Assembly (NCBI GenBank): GCA_964496975.1
Contig: CAZCBN010000035.1
Span: 1-28,757 of the forward strand
Origin: CAZCBN01 sp964496975
GTDB lineage: Bacteria > Planctomycetota > Phycisphaerae > Phycisphaerales > UBA1924
Direction of reading: 5' to 3'
DNA length: 28,757 bases
A program made the translations under genes and the position numbers. Under the pieces are notes generated by a model that saw only the letters and a list, made by a program, of their open reading frames with translations, made no database searches and had not been told where the DNA came from. Positions 1 through 7,729 of this stretch are shown one piece after another. How positions within the stretch are numbered: the first letter of the stretch is position 1; the number at the start of each line of letters is the position of its first letter.

Positions 1-2699
1 GTCGGCATCGTGGCGGGCCGCGACATCGCCCCCGCCAGCAGCGAGGGGCTGCACCCCTCGTCCGCCTGGCACAGCCCCGCCAGCCCGCCGCGCCACGCCG
101 CGGGCGAGAACCGCCGCGCCGCGCCGATCGCCCGCGTCCGTGCGCGCCACGCCTCCCACTCCGCGGCCCCCACGCCCTCCACCCGCACGCGCGGGTCGCT
201 CGCCACGGCGCCCAGCGCCGCCCGCGCCGAGGCCGGCCGCCCGCTCAGCACCACCACGCCGCAGAGCCGCTCGGCCCGCAGCAGCCGCTCCACCGCGAGC
301 GACAGCGCCGTCTGCCCCGGCACCAGCTCGCGCCGCACGTCCCGCGGGGTGCCCAGGCCCGACAGCGCCTCGTCCACGCACAGCACCGCCGCCACGCGCC
401 GACGGCCCAGCCCGCCCGCGACCCCGCCCGAAATCGCCGCCGCCATCGCCGCGCGCTCATCGCCGGTCGATGCGTCGCCGCCGGTCCCACCGCCCATCCC
501 GCCAACCGGCCCGCCGCTGGTCGCCGCGACCAGGTCCGTATCCGTGCGTTCCGCGGCCACGGGGGGCGGCACGTCGCGGGTGATCTTCGCCGCGCGGCCC
601 TCGAGCGCCGCCTGCGCCGCGTCGAGCGTCTTTCCGAGCGAGTCCGCCGCGTCGGCGAGCCATTCCAGGTTCGTGATGTCGCGCTCGATCTGCTTGCGTT
701 GCCGTGCCATCTCGTCCGTGTCCCGCGCCAGGTCAATCAGCCGGTCGGCGCGGAACCGCTTCAGCGTCCCCGCCTGGTTCAAAAACAGCGTGAGCCCGTA
801 CGCCGGCTCGAGTGTCCGCACCTCGTCGCGCAGGGCGTACACCCGCTCGATGAGCCGGTTCACCGCGGCGGCGTCGCCGTGCCGGTCGCGCATCTCGCGC
901 ATCACCTCGCCCGCCTTGCGGCTCAGGGCCGCCACCTCCCGCGCCTGCCCCGCGACAAAGCCCACCCGCGCCGCCGTCGCCGCGCGCCGCTCGGGCGAGC
1001 CGTCGCGCTCGGGCGTCGCCGGCAGCGCGTGCCCCGGCAGCGAGGCGAAGCACGCCAGCGCCTCCGACAGCGGCATGGGCGTCGTGCCGCGCTTGGCCAC
1101 GCCGCCCTCGGTCGCGTCCCAGACGCGCCGCCCCAGCGCCGCGTCGGCGGCGAAGTCCACCTCGAACTGCGCCAGGTACGTCGACATCTGCTCGTCCGTG
1201 TAGATCGGCCGGCCGAAGACGTCCACCGTGCGACGCAGCAGGCTCTTCTCCCGCGCGATGCGCTCCCACTCGAACATCTCCAGCGTGCGGAACTCCCCCA
1301 GCTCCGGCCCCCACACGTCATGAATCGCCGCGCCCGCCGCGTAGTAGTGCCCGTCCGTAAAGCCCAGGTCCTGCCCGATCAGCACGACCGGGTCGCACCC
1401 AAGGTGCCTCGCCAGATAGCCGCACAGGTGCGCCACCGTCGCGCCCGCCTTCAGCGTCCCCTTGGGCGACGCGAGCGCGGGGCCCAGCAGCGCCTCGAGC
1501 CGCTCGTCCCCCGTGATGCGCACGCGCCCCGCGAACGCGTCGGGGATCGCCGGGTTCGCCTTCGGCTCCACCACGAGCGTCACGCCCGCGAGGTCGTCGG
1601 CGCTCAGCCCCTCGTAGAACCGCCGGCTGATCTCGTGGTGGTCGAGCGCGCACACATAGTGCGGCCTGATGCCCCGCCGGAGCAAGGGCTTGAGCGTCGT
1701 CTGCGTCGCGATGATCACCACGCGGTCGCGCACGCCCGGCGCCGTCAGCAGGTCGATGTTGCGCTCAAGGCTCGGCCCCGCCGACACCACCACCGCCGGG
1801 TGCCCGCTCGCCGCGCCGGACAGGTCCAGGATGCCCGGGCAGCCGGCGTAGTAGTCGGCGTTCATCGCCATGTTGCGAAGCGTCGGCTCGGTCTGCACGA
1901 GCGTGGTCAGCACCGTGGTGCGCACGGCCTTTAGCACCGTGGTGAACGTGCGCACAAACCGCGTCGCCCCCTCGCCCAGCCGCTTCACGCTGGGCGGGTG
2001 CGCCAGCATCTTCACGCCCAGGGCCATCAGGCCCTCGACGCCCGAGGCCGCGGCGCTCATCGCGGGCGCGTCGTCGGGGTCGGTCAACATCACCGCGCCC
2101 GACTCGGCGAGCCAGGCCGCGTGGTCCACGCGCTCCAGCACGGCGCGCAGCAGCGGCAGGTCGGGCTCAAAGATGAACACCGCCGTGCCCCGCCCGCCCC
2201 GCCGCGCCAGCGCCTGCGCGTGATACCCCGCGGCGAAGCCCAGCACGCAGACGGCGCCGTGCGCCGTCAGGTCCACCTCGTCGGCGAGTCGCTCCGCCTC
2301 GGCCAGGGGCCTCCGCCGGCTGGTCAGGGCCGTCGGGACGCCCGGCGGGGCCGGGGTCACGCCGGCCGCCTCCGCCCCCGGCAGGGCCGCGTCCAAAAAC
2401 GCGCCGCCCAGGCCGAGCGGGTCGTCGACGGTTGGTCCGTTCGCGGCGGGGCCGCGGGCCGGCGACTCGTGGACCAGCAGGCCCGGCACGCCGTCGTCGG
2501 TGGCGATGAACACCGCGTCAACCCGGGCCGACACGCCGCGGAGCCGCGCGACCAGCGCCGCGTTCCGGGGCGACAGCGCCGCGAGGTTGCGCTCCAGAAT
2601 GGACCCCGACGCGCCCGGCACACCGGGCACACTTGACACGCCGGGCCCGCCCGACACGCCCGCCGATCCCGCCCGGGCCGCCACATCCGATGCCCGCAT
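1..2699 (-). CDS. DUF115 / MptE-like (Maf-type motility-associated) protein with a possible C-terminal nucleotidyltransferase-like domain; partial, 3' end missing
   Basis: About 899 residues are visible and the frame is still open at the left edge. The ATG at 2699 has GGAGG seven bases upstream, which fixes the start. The N-terminal part has the family's ERNLAAL helix (about residue 30) and an IFEPDLPLLRAVLERVD segment. The DUF115 core follows with VVVSAGPSLERN (about 300-312), a conserved turn and HYVCALDHHE near 345. Family members include archaeal 6-hydroxymethylpterin pyrophosphokinase MptE and bacterial Maf proteins linked to flagellin glycosylation. The flgM-type gene nearby fits a motility role, but that is inference. 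After a helical stretch and a Gly/Ala-rich linker (about 700-760), a second alpha/beta domain begins with VAAVLCVDEALSGLGTPRD and continues with AVERLLRAERLCGVVVLSG. This resembles the start of SpsF/KdsB-type nucleotidyltransferases, but with a degenerate signature. The DUF115 call is firm; the C-terminal domain call is tentative. Confidence 0.85.
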   Translation of the reverse strand, partial: MRASDVAARAGSAGVSGGPGVSSVPGVPGASGSILERNLAALSPRNAALVARLRGVSARVDAVFIATDDGVPGLLVHESPARGPAANGPTVDDPLGLGGAFLDAALPGAEAAGVTPAPPGVPTALTSRRRPLAEAERLADEVDLTAHGAVCVLGFAAGYHAQALARRGGRGTAVFIFEPDLPLLRAVLERVDHAAWLAESGAVMLTDPDDAPAMSAAASGVEGLMALGVKMLAHPPSVKRLGEGATRFVRTFTTVLKAVRTTVLTTLVQTEPTLRNMAMNADYYAGCPGILDLSGAASGHPAVVVSAGPSLERNIDLLTAPGVRDRVVIIATQTTLKPLLRRGIRPHYVCALDHHEISRRFYEGLSADDLAGVTLVVEPKANPAIPDAFAGRVRITGDERLEALLGPALASPKGTLKAGATVAHLCGYLARHLGCDPVVLIGQDLGFTDGHYYAAGAAIHDVWGPELGEFRTLEMFEWERIAREKSLLRRTVDVFGRPIYTDEQMSTYLAQFEVDFAADAALGRRVWDATEGGVAKRGTTPMPLSEALACFASLPGHALPATPERDGSPERRAATAARVGFVAGQAREVAALSRKAGEVMREMRDRHGDAAAVNRLIERVYALRDEVRTLEPAYGLTLFLNQAGTLKRFRADRLIDLARDTDEMARQRKQIERDITNLEWLADAADSLGKTLDAAQAALEGRAAKITRDVPPPVAAERTDTDLVAATSGGPVGGMGGGTGGDASTGDERAAMAAAISGGVAGGLGRRRVAAVLCVDEALSGLGTPRDVRRELVPGQTALSLAVERLLRAERLCGVVVLSGRPASARAALGAVASDPRVRVEGVGAAEWEAWRARTRAIGAARRFSPAAWRGGLAGLCQADEGCSPSLLAGAMSRPATMP

Positions 2700-2860
2700 T
2701 GGCACGCCTCCGGCGTTTTCCCGACGCCCCCCGAAACCCGACGGCCCACCCCACGCACCGCCCCCGCGTGCATCGGCCGCCCGGCCCCGCCGCCTGCAAT
2801 CCGCCGCCCGCCCCCCCACCCCGCTCACGCCGGGCCAGACCCGCGGCCGGGCCCGGCACG

Positions 2861-2866
2861 TACCGT
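2861..2866 (+). promoter_or_regulatory. Candidate -10 element (TACCGT) of a leaderless transcript
   Basis: TACCGT ends five bases before the ATG at 2872, and no Shine-Dalgarno sequence is present. This is the arrangement expected for a leaderless mRNA. No convincing -35 hexamer is seen in the GC-rich stretch upstream. The call rests on the similar TANNNT hexamers in front of other genes in this window. Confidence 0.35.
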
Positions 2867-2871
2867 CTGCC

Positions 2872-3540
2872 ATGCCCATCGGCCCCCTCCCGCCCCCCGA
2901 CGCCGGCACGCTGACGACGCTGGCGCAGCTCGGCCTGTTCGGCGGCAACGACATCGCGCCCCTGCCCGACGCCCCCGCGATCGAGCGGTTTGTGCTCGCC
3001 AACCCCTGGCCCGCGGTGGTCGTGTGCCTCGCGTTGGGCGCGGTCGTCGGGGCCACGCTGCACAGCCGGGGGAAGTCGCTCGCCGCGGGGCTCAGCGTGG
3101 CGGCGGGCGTTCTGCTCGCCGCGGCGGCGTTCGGCCTCGAGCGGGTTGTGCAGACCGACCGCGAGGCCCTGCGCGCCGACACGCGGCTGTTTGTTGACGC
3201 GGCCGCCGCGGGCGATTCGGCCCGCGCCGCGGCCTACCTCGCCCGCGTGGTGCAGGTCGACAGCCCCGTCATCCGCGGCGACCGCGACGGGCTGCTCGCC
3301 GCCATCGACACGCTGCCCGCCCGCTACGTGCGCACGCACCGCGTCACCGACGTGCAGGCCGCGCTTGACGGCCCGGGCAGCGCCCGCACGCAGTTCCGCG
3401 TCTGGGCCGAGGGGGGCGAGGGGGCGGGCGAGAGCGTCTGGCTGCTGGACTGGCGCCGCGAGCCGGCGGGAACGGGGAGCACCGACCACGGGCCGTGGCG
3501 CATCGCGGGCGTTGAGATGCTCTTTGCGCCCGGTCTGTAG
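2872..3540 (+). CDS. Small membrane protein with a soluble C-terminal domain, function unknown
   Basis: 222 residues from the ATG at 2872, read as MPIGPLPPPDAGTL. The frame stays open further upstream, but that stretch is low-complexity Pro/Arg-rich sequence antisense to the neighbouring start, so the internal ATG is preferred. Two adjacent hydrophobic segments (about residues 43-60, PAVVVCLALGAVVGATL, and 67-86, AGLSVAAGVLLAAAAFGL) form a short membrane hairpin. They are followed by a 135-residue alpha/beta domain with RLFVDAAAAGDSARAAAYL and ending in WRIAGVEMLFAPGL. That tail looks like a small NTF2-like or DUF4440-like fold with a helix then strands (FRVWAEG..VWLLDWRRE..WRIAGVEM), but I could not assign it. 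The gene is divergent from the DUF115 gene and convergent with the lipoprotein gene, only 21 bp away, so it is probably monocistronic. Confidence 0.7.
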   Translation: MPIGPLPPPDAGTLTTLAQLGLFGGNDIAPLPDAPAIERFVLANPWPAVVVCLALGAVVGATLHSRGKSLAAGLSVAAGVLLAAAAFGLERVVQTDREALRADTRLFVDAAAAGDSARAAAYLARVVQVDSPVIRGDRDGLLAAIDTLPARYVRTHRVTDVQAALDGPGSARTQFRVWAEGGEGAGESVWLLDWRREPAGTGSTDHGPWRIAGVEMLFAPGL

Positions 3541-3561
3541 CGGAGCGGGGGTGATGCGCCG

Positions 3562-4599
3562 TTACTTCGGGATCGCCACCAGCGCGCTGGGCTGGAGCCG
3601 CTTGGCCTCGCCCCCGGCGCCGCGGATGGTTTCTTGCACGGCCTGGCCGTTCAGCAGGTTGTGCGGATGCCGCGCGCGCGCCGCCCGCAGCAGCGGGCTC
3701 TCGATCGGCGGCTGCGTGCTCGGGTCGTGGTCTTCCTCGCTGAAGACGCCCACCGTCACCATGCTGCGGTGCCGCCCGTGGAAGAAGTACGCCGCCTCCC
3801 CCTCGGCCCGCAGGCGCGAGGCCGCTTCCTCGGCGGCGCGGCGGATTTCCGCGAGCTGCGCGGGTGAGGCCGCGTCCGCGTTCTCCACGCTGTAGACCGC
3901 CACCTGCAGCGTGTACCGCGCCGCGTCGCCGTACTGCGCGCGCGCCGAACGCAGGTCATAGGGCGAGGCCCCGCCCGCGCCCGCACCCGTGTCCAGCGGC
4001 ACCAGCAACGCGAACTGGTAGGGCTTCAGCCCGTTGATCTGGTACGCCTTGGCCGCGGCCAGGGCCCGATGGGCGGCGGGGTCGTTCGGCCCGGCGTAGC
4101 GGCCCTGCACCACGGCGAAGGAGCCCTCCCGCTCGACCCAGCGCACGTCGGGCAGGCCCAGGGACTCGGCCGTGCGCGCGGCGACGGCGTCCGCGGTCGA
4201 CGGGTCAGCGCCGGGCAGCTTCCGCAGCAGAAGCGCCCAGCCCGTCTCCGAGGCGGCGGGAACTGGGCGGGTTGCTTGCCCGGAACCGGCACCACCCGAT
4301 CCGGCGCCACCCGAAGCAGCACCCCGGAAAATAGAGGGCGCCTCGGCGTCGGCGAGGGGATCGGTGTCGGCGTCGTCGAGATCGCCTAGATCGGGCGGGG
4401 CGTCGTTGGAGCGCACCCACTGCGCGGAGGGGTCGGCAAAGACGCCCTCGGCGTCGGGAACGGCCCCACGGTCTTTGGAGGTGCCGCAGCCGGCGAGGGT
4501 GGCGGCGAGGGCGAGGAGGCGCAGGGTGTGCGCGGCCGCGGAGCGCAGGCGTTGCGCGATGGGGACGGGCCGGGGGGTTGATTTGTCAGGTGTGTGCAT
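3562..4599 (-). CDS. Lipoprotein with two SPOR-like modules
   Basis: 345 residues. The N-terminus is basic, then hydrophobic (RLLALAATLAGC), with a lipobox LAGC whose Cys38 would be lipidated. This predicts an envelope lipoprotein with a long lead-in before the signal peptide. A disordered Asp/Gly/Ser-rich linker follows (about 45-120, including tandem GGAGS units). Two alpha/beta modules come next. One is about 125-205 (WALLLRKLPG to FALLVPLD, containing FAVVQGRYAGPND). The other is about 222-285 (YTLQVAVYSVEN, a helix ending RLRAEGEAAYFFHG, then MVTVGVFSEED). The strand-helix-strand order and the final vGvF strand look like SPOR peptidoglycan-binding domains, but similarity is read by eye only. 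It is divergent from flgM across an AT-richer intergenic region. Function is unknown; a role at the cell wall is inference. Confidence 0.8.
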   Translation of the reverse strand: MHTPDKSTPRPVPIAQRLRSAAAHTLRLLALAATLAGCGTSKDRGAVPDAEGVFADPSAQWVRSNDAPPDLGDLDDADTDPLADAEAPSIFRGAASGGAGSGGAGSGQATRPVPAASETGWALLLRKLPGADPSTADAVAARTAESLGLPDVRWVEREGSFAVVQGRYAGPNDPAAHRALAAAKAYQINGLKPYQFALLVPLDTGAGAGGASPYDLRSARAQYGDAARYTLQVAVYSVENADAASPAQLAEIRRAAEEAASRLRAEGEAAYFFHGRHRSMVTVGVFSEEDHDPSTQPPIESPLLRAARARHPHNLLNGQAVQETIRGAGGEAKRLQPSALVAIPK

Positions 4600-4865
4600 G
4601 GGTATCCCCGAAAGTGGGTTGAGGTCTGCGCAGACGGTTGGGGGTGATGGGTCGTGTGAGGAAATCTGGCGCGTCCGGAGGAAAGTTATTCCTTACAAAC
4701 CTTTGTGGGATCAAGACTTGAGTCAAACTTTTGATGTGATGCTCTTTTGCAGGCCGCGGGGTGTCACCGTCGATACTGACGGCCGAACCTGTCGCTGGCG
4801 TGGGCTGCCTTCGAGGAGCGGTCCACCCGAGGGCTGGCGCAGGGATTGCCACGAGGAGCCAGGCC
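4600..4865. promoter_or_regulatory. AT-richer divergent promoter region between the lipoprotein gene and flgM
   Basis: This 266-bp spacer is clearly richer in A/T than its surroundings (about 4680-4750) and must hold both divergent promoters. It contains an 11-bp palindrome TCAAGACTTGA at 4711-4721, directly followed by a related TTGAGTCAA (4718-4726), which may be an operator. For flgM one candidate is TTGCAG (4747-4752) with GATACT (4772-4777), but the 19-bp spacer is long. I found no convincing sigma-28 or sigma-54 promoter. The exact elements are uncertain. Confidence 0.35.
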
Positions 4866-5159
4866 ATGACCAATGTTTCGCCGATCGACGCGGGTTCGTT
4901 TGCGCGGGTCGAGGCGGCGCCGGGAGCCGGGCGGGGTGCGGAGGGACGGTCTGTCTCGCCGGCTCGCCGGGGGGAGGATCGGGTGGAAGTGTCCGATGTG
5001 GCGCGTTTGTTGTCGCGTCTGCGTGAGTTGCCCGCGGTTCGGACGGAACTGGTGGACCGGGTGCGCGAGGAGATCTCGCAGGGCCGGTACGAGACCGAGG
5101 AGAAACTGGAACTGGCGATCGACGGTCTGGTGGAGGACGTGAGGGCGGAAGGCCGCTGA
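4866..5159 (+). CDS. flgM: FlgM-type anti-sigma-28 factor
   Basis: 97 residues from the ATG at 4866, chosen because GAGGAG lies seven bases upstream. The frame is open further upstream but without a ribosome site. The N-terminal 45 residues are low-complexity and probably disordered, as is normal for FlgM. The C-terminal half carries the family pattern: DRVEVSDVARLLSRLRELPAVR, then VDRVREEISQGRYET, then LELAIDGLVEDV. In the known family this C-terminal half binds and inhibits the flagellar sigma factor FliA/sigma-28 until the hook-basal body is complete, when FlgM is exported. It stands alone here, with no other flagellar structural gene in the window, and is followed by a strong terminator. 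The family call is good. Whether it controls sigma-28 in this organism is inferred. Confidence 0.8.
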   Translation: MTNVSPIDAGSFARVEAAPGAGRGAEGRSVSPARRGEDRVEVSDVARLLSRLRELPAVRTELVDRVREEISQGRYETEEKLELAIDGLVEDVRAEGR

Positions 5160-5222
5160 GCGTCGCGGACGGGCCGCCGCGGGACGGCGGCGGGTGATGG
5201 AACGATCGTGCTTCGTTGACGG

Positions 5223-5260
5223 ACACGCCCGGGCGACGAGCCCGGGTGTTGTCGTTTTTT
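5223..5260 (+). terminator. Rho-independent terminator after flgM
   Basis: Stem CCCGGGC (5228-5234) pairs with GCCCGGG (5240-5246) around the loop GACGA. It is extended at the base by ACAC pairing with TGT(T) across a one-base bulge. GTCGTTTTTT follows, ending at 5260. The hairpin starts about 64 bp after the flgM stop codon and is the clearest intrinsic terminator in the window. Confidence 0.8.
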
Positions 5261-5274
5261 GGGGGGAAGGCACC

Positions 5275-5448
5275 AAGGCATCGAGGCAAGAAGGCATCAA
5301 GGCAGGAAGGCATCGAGGCATCAAGCGGGAAGGGGGGCGGGGAGGGGGCGTTGCGTTTGCGGCGCGCCGGAAGCGACGCGATCAACCGGCGTTCCCCACT
5401 CGATGCCTACTGCCTTGATGCCTTGATGCCTTCTTGCCTCGATGCCTT
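5275..5448. repeat. Perfect 30-bp inverted repeat built from short AAGGCATC-type tandem units
   Basis: The left arm 5275-5304 and right arm 5419-5448 are exact reverse complements over 30 bp and enclose a 114-bp loop. Each arm is itself part of a longer tandem array of 8-9 bp units (AAGGCATCG, AAGGCATCA, AAGGCAAG and variants). The left array runs about 5267-5325 and the right about 5401-5463. The loop carries a G-rich run (about 5327-5350). The element fills the space between convergent flgM and the ROK kinase and reaches the kinase stop codon. It could act as a bidirectional terminator or RNA hairpin, or be a mobile or expanding repeat. The sequence does not decide. Confidence 0.85.
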
Positions 5449-5464
5449 CCGCCTCGATGCCTTC

Positions 5465-6427
5465 TCACCCCAACCGATCTCTCGCGATCATCGCGGCGCC
5501 GATGACGCCGGCGTTGTCGAGCAGTTCGGTGGCGACGACCTTCACCTGCTGGCAGACCTCGGGGAAGGCGACCTCGCGGATCATGGTGGCGACGCGGTCG
5601 ACGTAGGGCTTGCCGAGGGCCTCGGTGAGGCCGCCGCCGAGGACGACCATCTCCAGGCTCAGCACGGTGACGAGGCCGCCGAGGGCGATGCCGAGCCGGT
5701 CGGCGGAGTCGTTGACGATCTCAACGGTGACGGGGTCGTTTCGGGCGTAGGCGTCGGCGATGGTCTTGGACTTGATTTTGTGGAGCTTGCCCTCGACGAG
5801 CTCGGGGACGATCGAGGGGCGGTTGAGCTCGATCATGTGGCGGATGCGGTTGGCGACGGCGGTGCGGGAGCAGAGGTGCTCCAGGCGGCGCATGCCGGGG
5901 GGGTTTTCGGGGCGGAGGCGGATGTGGCCGATTTCCCCAGCGGTTTTGAAGTGCCCGTAGACGAGGCGGCCGTCGAGGATGATGCCGCCGCCGACGCCCG
6001 TGCCGACCCACGCGGCGAGGATGTCTCTGGCGCCGCGGGCGGCGCCGTGGGTGAACTCGCCCCAGGCGGCGACGTTGACGTCGTTGTCGAGGGTGACGGG
6101 GCGGCCGAGTTTTTGCTGGAGCATCTCGGCGGCGGGCGTGTTGACCCAGCCGATGTTGGGGGCGTGGTAGACGATGCCGCGCTCGGGGTCGGCCGCGCCG
6201 GGGGCGCCGAGGCCGGCGGCGACGATGTCGGCGAGCTGCACGCCGGCGGACTGGGCGGCCTCTTGGCAGCCGGAGGTGATGCGGTCGAAGATGCCGCTGG
6301 GGCCCTCGTCGGAGTCGGTCTTGCGCTTGGCGCGGGAGAGGACGTTGCCGGCGGCGTCGACGACGCCGATCTGCATGTTGGTGCCGCCGAGGTCAATGCC
6401 GAGGTAGAGCGGGCGGTCTGCGGGCAT
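5465..6427 (-). CDS. ROK-family sugar kinase (glucokinase-like)
   Basis: 320 residues starting MPADRPLYLGIDLGGTN; the ATG at 6427 is used because the domain starts there and a GGAG lies about 11 bases upstream. Longer in-frame starts only add Pro/Arg-rich junk. Family features are the DLGGTN phosphate-binding loop (about residues 11-16), GLGAPGAAD, LDNDVNVAAWGE (sugar-binding Asn-Asp), the second ATP motif GTGVGGGII, and GEIGHIRL (the ExGH motif). VVLGGGLTEA and NAGVIGAAM lie near the C-terminus. ROK kinases phosphorylate hexoses such as glucose or N-acylated aminosugars with ATP in the cytosol. The usual Cys-rich zinc site after ExGH (CxCGxxGCxE) is replaced by PPGMRRLEHLCS, with only one Cys. 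Substrate cannot be assigned. The gene is convergent with flgM and 122 bp downstream of ispE on the same strand. Confidence 0.9.
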   Translation of the reverse strand: MPADRPLYLGIDLGGTNMQIGVVDAAGNVLSRAKRKTDSDEGPSGIFDRITSGCQEAAQSAGVQLADIVAAGLGAPGAADPERGIVYHAPNIGWVNTPAAEMLQQKLGRPVTLDNDVNVAAWGEFTHGAARGARDILAAWVGTGVGGGIILDGRLVYGHFKTAGEIGHIRLRPENPPGMRRLEHLCSRTAVANRIRHMIELNRPSIVPELVEGKLHKIKSKTIADAYARNDPVTVEIVNDSADRLGIALGGLVTVLSLEMVVLGGGLTEALGKPYVDRVATMIREVAFPEVCQQVKVVATELLDNAGVIGAAMIARDRLG

Positions 6428-6455
6428 GGGGTGGGCTCCGAAGTTGTGGGCCGCC

Positions 6456-6461
6456 AATGTA
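6456..6461 (-). promoter_or_regulatory. Candidate -10 element (TACATT) for the ROK kinase
   Basis: Read on the minus strand, TACATT lies 28 bases before the kinase ATG. This would give a short leader that contains the GGAG. No clear -35 element is visible. Confidence 0.3.
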
Positions 6462-6549
6462 GCGGCGCGGGACGGGTCTGGGGGTTGGGCCGGGGCGTCG
6501 CGGGCTGTCGGGGCGTGGGGACCTTTGGACGGGTGCGCGGGCCGGGGCG

Positions 6550-7554
6550 TTATAGGACGACGTGGGCCGCCCGCACGCGGCACCCCGCCGCCGCGGCGAG
6601 CCGGAGGAACGCGGCATCACCCGCCGACGCGGGCGCGGCGAGCCCGAGCGCGAACAGCGTGCTGCCGCTGCCCGAGACGTGCACCGGGCGGCCCAGAGCC
6701 CCCGACAGCTCTCGGCGCAGCGCGGCGAGGCGGGGCTCGGCCCGCTCGGCGGCGGGGGCGAGGTCGTTGAACACGTCATCGTCCGTCGGCGGGTGGGGCG
6801 AGGCGGCGAGGCGGGCGGCCTCGTCCTCGCGGAAGCGGCTCGGCGGGGCCTCGTCGAACGCGCGGTAGACGGCGCCGGTGGGGCAACCAAAGGGCGGGAA
6901 GACGAGCGTGATCGCGACGCGCTCGCCCCGCGCGGGCAGACGCTGCACACGCTCGCCCAGGCCCGAGACAAGCGCCGGGCGCGGCGGGAGCGAGGGGGCG
7001 AGGGCGAGGGCGGGGGCGGGAGGCCGCGACGCATCGATGAAGAACGGGATGTCGCTGCCGAGCGCGGCGGCGAGGGCGTGCAGCGTGGCCTCGGGGAGCG
7101 CGAGGTGGAAGAGATGATCAAGGCCGCGGAGCATGGCCGCGGCATCGGCCGAGCCACCGCCCAGGCCCCCGCCGGCGGGGATGCGCTTGCGCAGCGTCAC
7201 GGCGACGGGCAGGGGCCGGCCGACGTGCGCCGACAGCGCGGCGTGGGCGCGGAAGGCGAGGTCTTTTTCCAGCGGCCAGTCGATGCCGAGCGGGGCGGGG
7301 GCGGGGTGGGCGGCGCTGTGAGCCGCGGGGGCAGATGACAGGGCGGGCGCGGCGTCGGCGTGCCAGGCGAGGTCAAAGACGCTTGCTGAGCCGGGCGGCA
7401 GGGCGGAGATGGTCAGATCGTCGGCGAGGTCGAGCGGGGCCATCCAACTGGCGATGGGGTGCATGCCGGCGCGGGGGTGACCCGCGGGCAACGGCGCGGC
7501 GACGGCGAGCGCGAGGTTCACCTTGGCGTGGGCCTGAAGCGTGACGGAGAGCAT
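6550..7554 (-). CDS. ispE: 4-diphosphocytidyl-2-C-methyl-D-erythritol kinase
   Basis: 334 residues. IspE phosphorylates the 2-hydroxyl of CDP-ME with ATP in the MEP route to isopentenyl diphosphate. The N-terminus has the catalytic-lysine motif HAKVNLAL (Lys11). The GHMP glycine-rich ATP loop is IPAGGGLGGGSADAAAML (about 136-153), including the catalytic Asp in SADAAA, and DIPFFI follows. The C-terminus has VFNDLAPAAE and the GHMP motif VSGSGSTLFAL (about 300). Length is slightly above the usual 280-320 because of Ala/Pro-rich insertions near residues 65-90. The ATG at 7554 has no Shine-Dalgarno; a TAGCCT hexamer 41 bases upstream may be its -10. It is divergent from the membrane protein at 7730. 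The assignment is confident. Confidence 0.93.
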   Translation of the reverse strand: MLSVTLQAHAKVNLALAVAAPLPAGHPRAGMHPIASWMAPLDLADDLTISALPPGSASVFDLAWHADAAPALSSAPAAHSAAHPAPAPLGIDWPLEKDLAFRAHAALSAHVGRPLPVAVTLRKRIPAGGGLGGGSADAAAMLRGLDHLFHLALPEATLHALAAALGSDIPFFIDASRPPAPALALAPSLPPRPALVSGLGERVQRLPARGERVAITLVFPPFGCPTGAVYRAFDEAPPSRFREDEAARLAASPHPPTDDDVFNDLAPAAERAEPRLAALRRELSGALGRPVHVSGSGSTLFALGLAAPASAGDAAFLRLAAAAGCRVRAAHVVL

Positions 7555-7595
7555 CGGCGGCGGCTCAGGGGTTGGAGGGACACACGACGACCGGT

Positions 7596-7601
7596 AGGCT
7601 A
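7596..7601 (-). promoter_or_regulatory. Candidate -10 element (TAGCCT) for ispE
   Basis: On the minus strand TAGCCT lies 41 bases before the ispE ATG. No Shine-Dalgarno or obvious -35 is seen, so the call is weak and rests on the TANNNT pattern shared with other genes here. Confidence 0.25.
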
Positions 7602-7667
7602 GGAACGCCGGGTCGCAGGGCCGGCGCTTCGCCGGGCGAGCCAGACCGGGCGAGGCGGATCGAGACA

Positions 7668-7719
7668 GCCAGACCGAGAAGGCCAGGCCGAGAAGCCGGG
7701 CCGAGAAGCCGGGCCGGGA
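7668..7719 (+). repeat. Four imperfect 12-14 bp tandem repeats upstream of the membrane-protein gene
   Basis: The units are GCCAGACCGAGAAG, GCCAGGCCGAGAA, GCCGGGCCGAGAA and GCCGGGCCGGGA, head to tail. They end ten bases before the ATG at 7730 and run into its GGGAGGG ribosome site. The array would lie in the 5' leader of the downstream gene. Confidence 0.75.
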
Positions 7720-7729
7720 GGGCCGCAGC

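Noticed and set aside
5216..6868. 550-residue plus-strand open frame over the repeat and the ROK gene
   Set aside because: Gly/Asp/Val/Ala-rich shadow antisense to a clear ROK kinase, and its 5' part is only translated repeat sequence.
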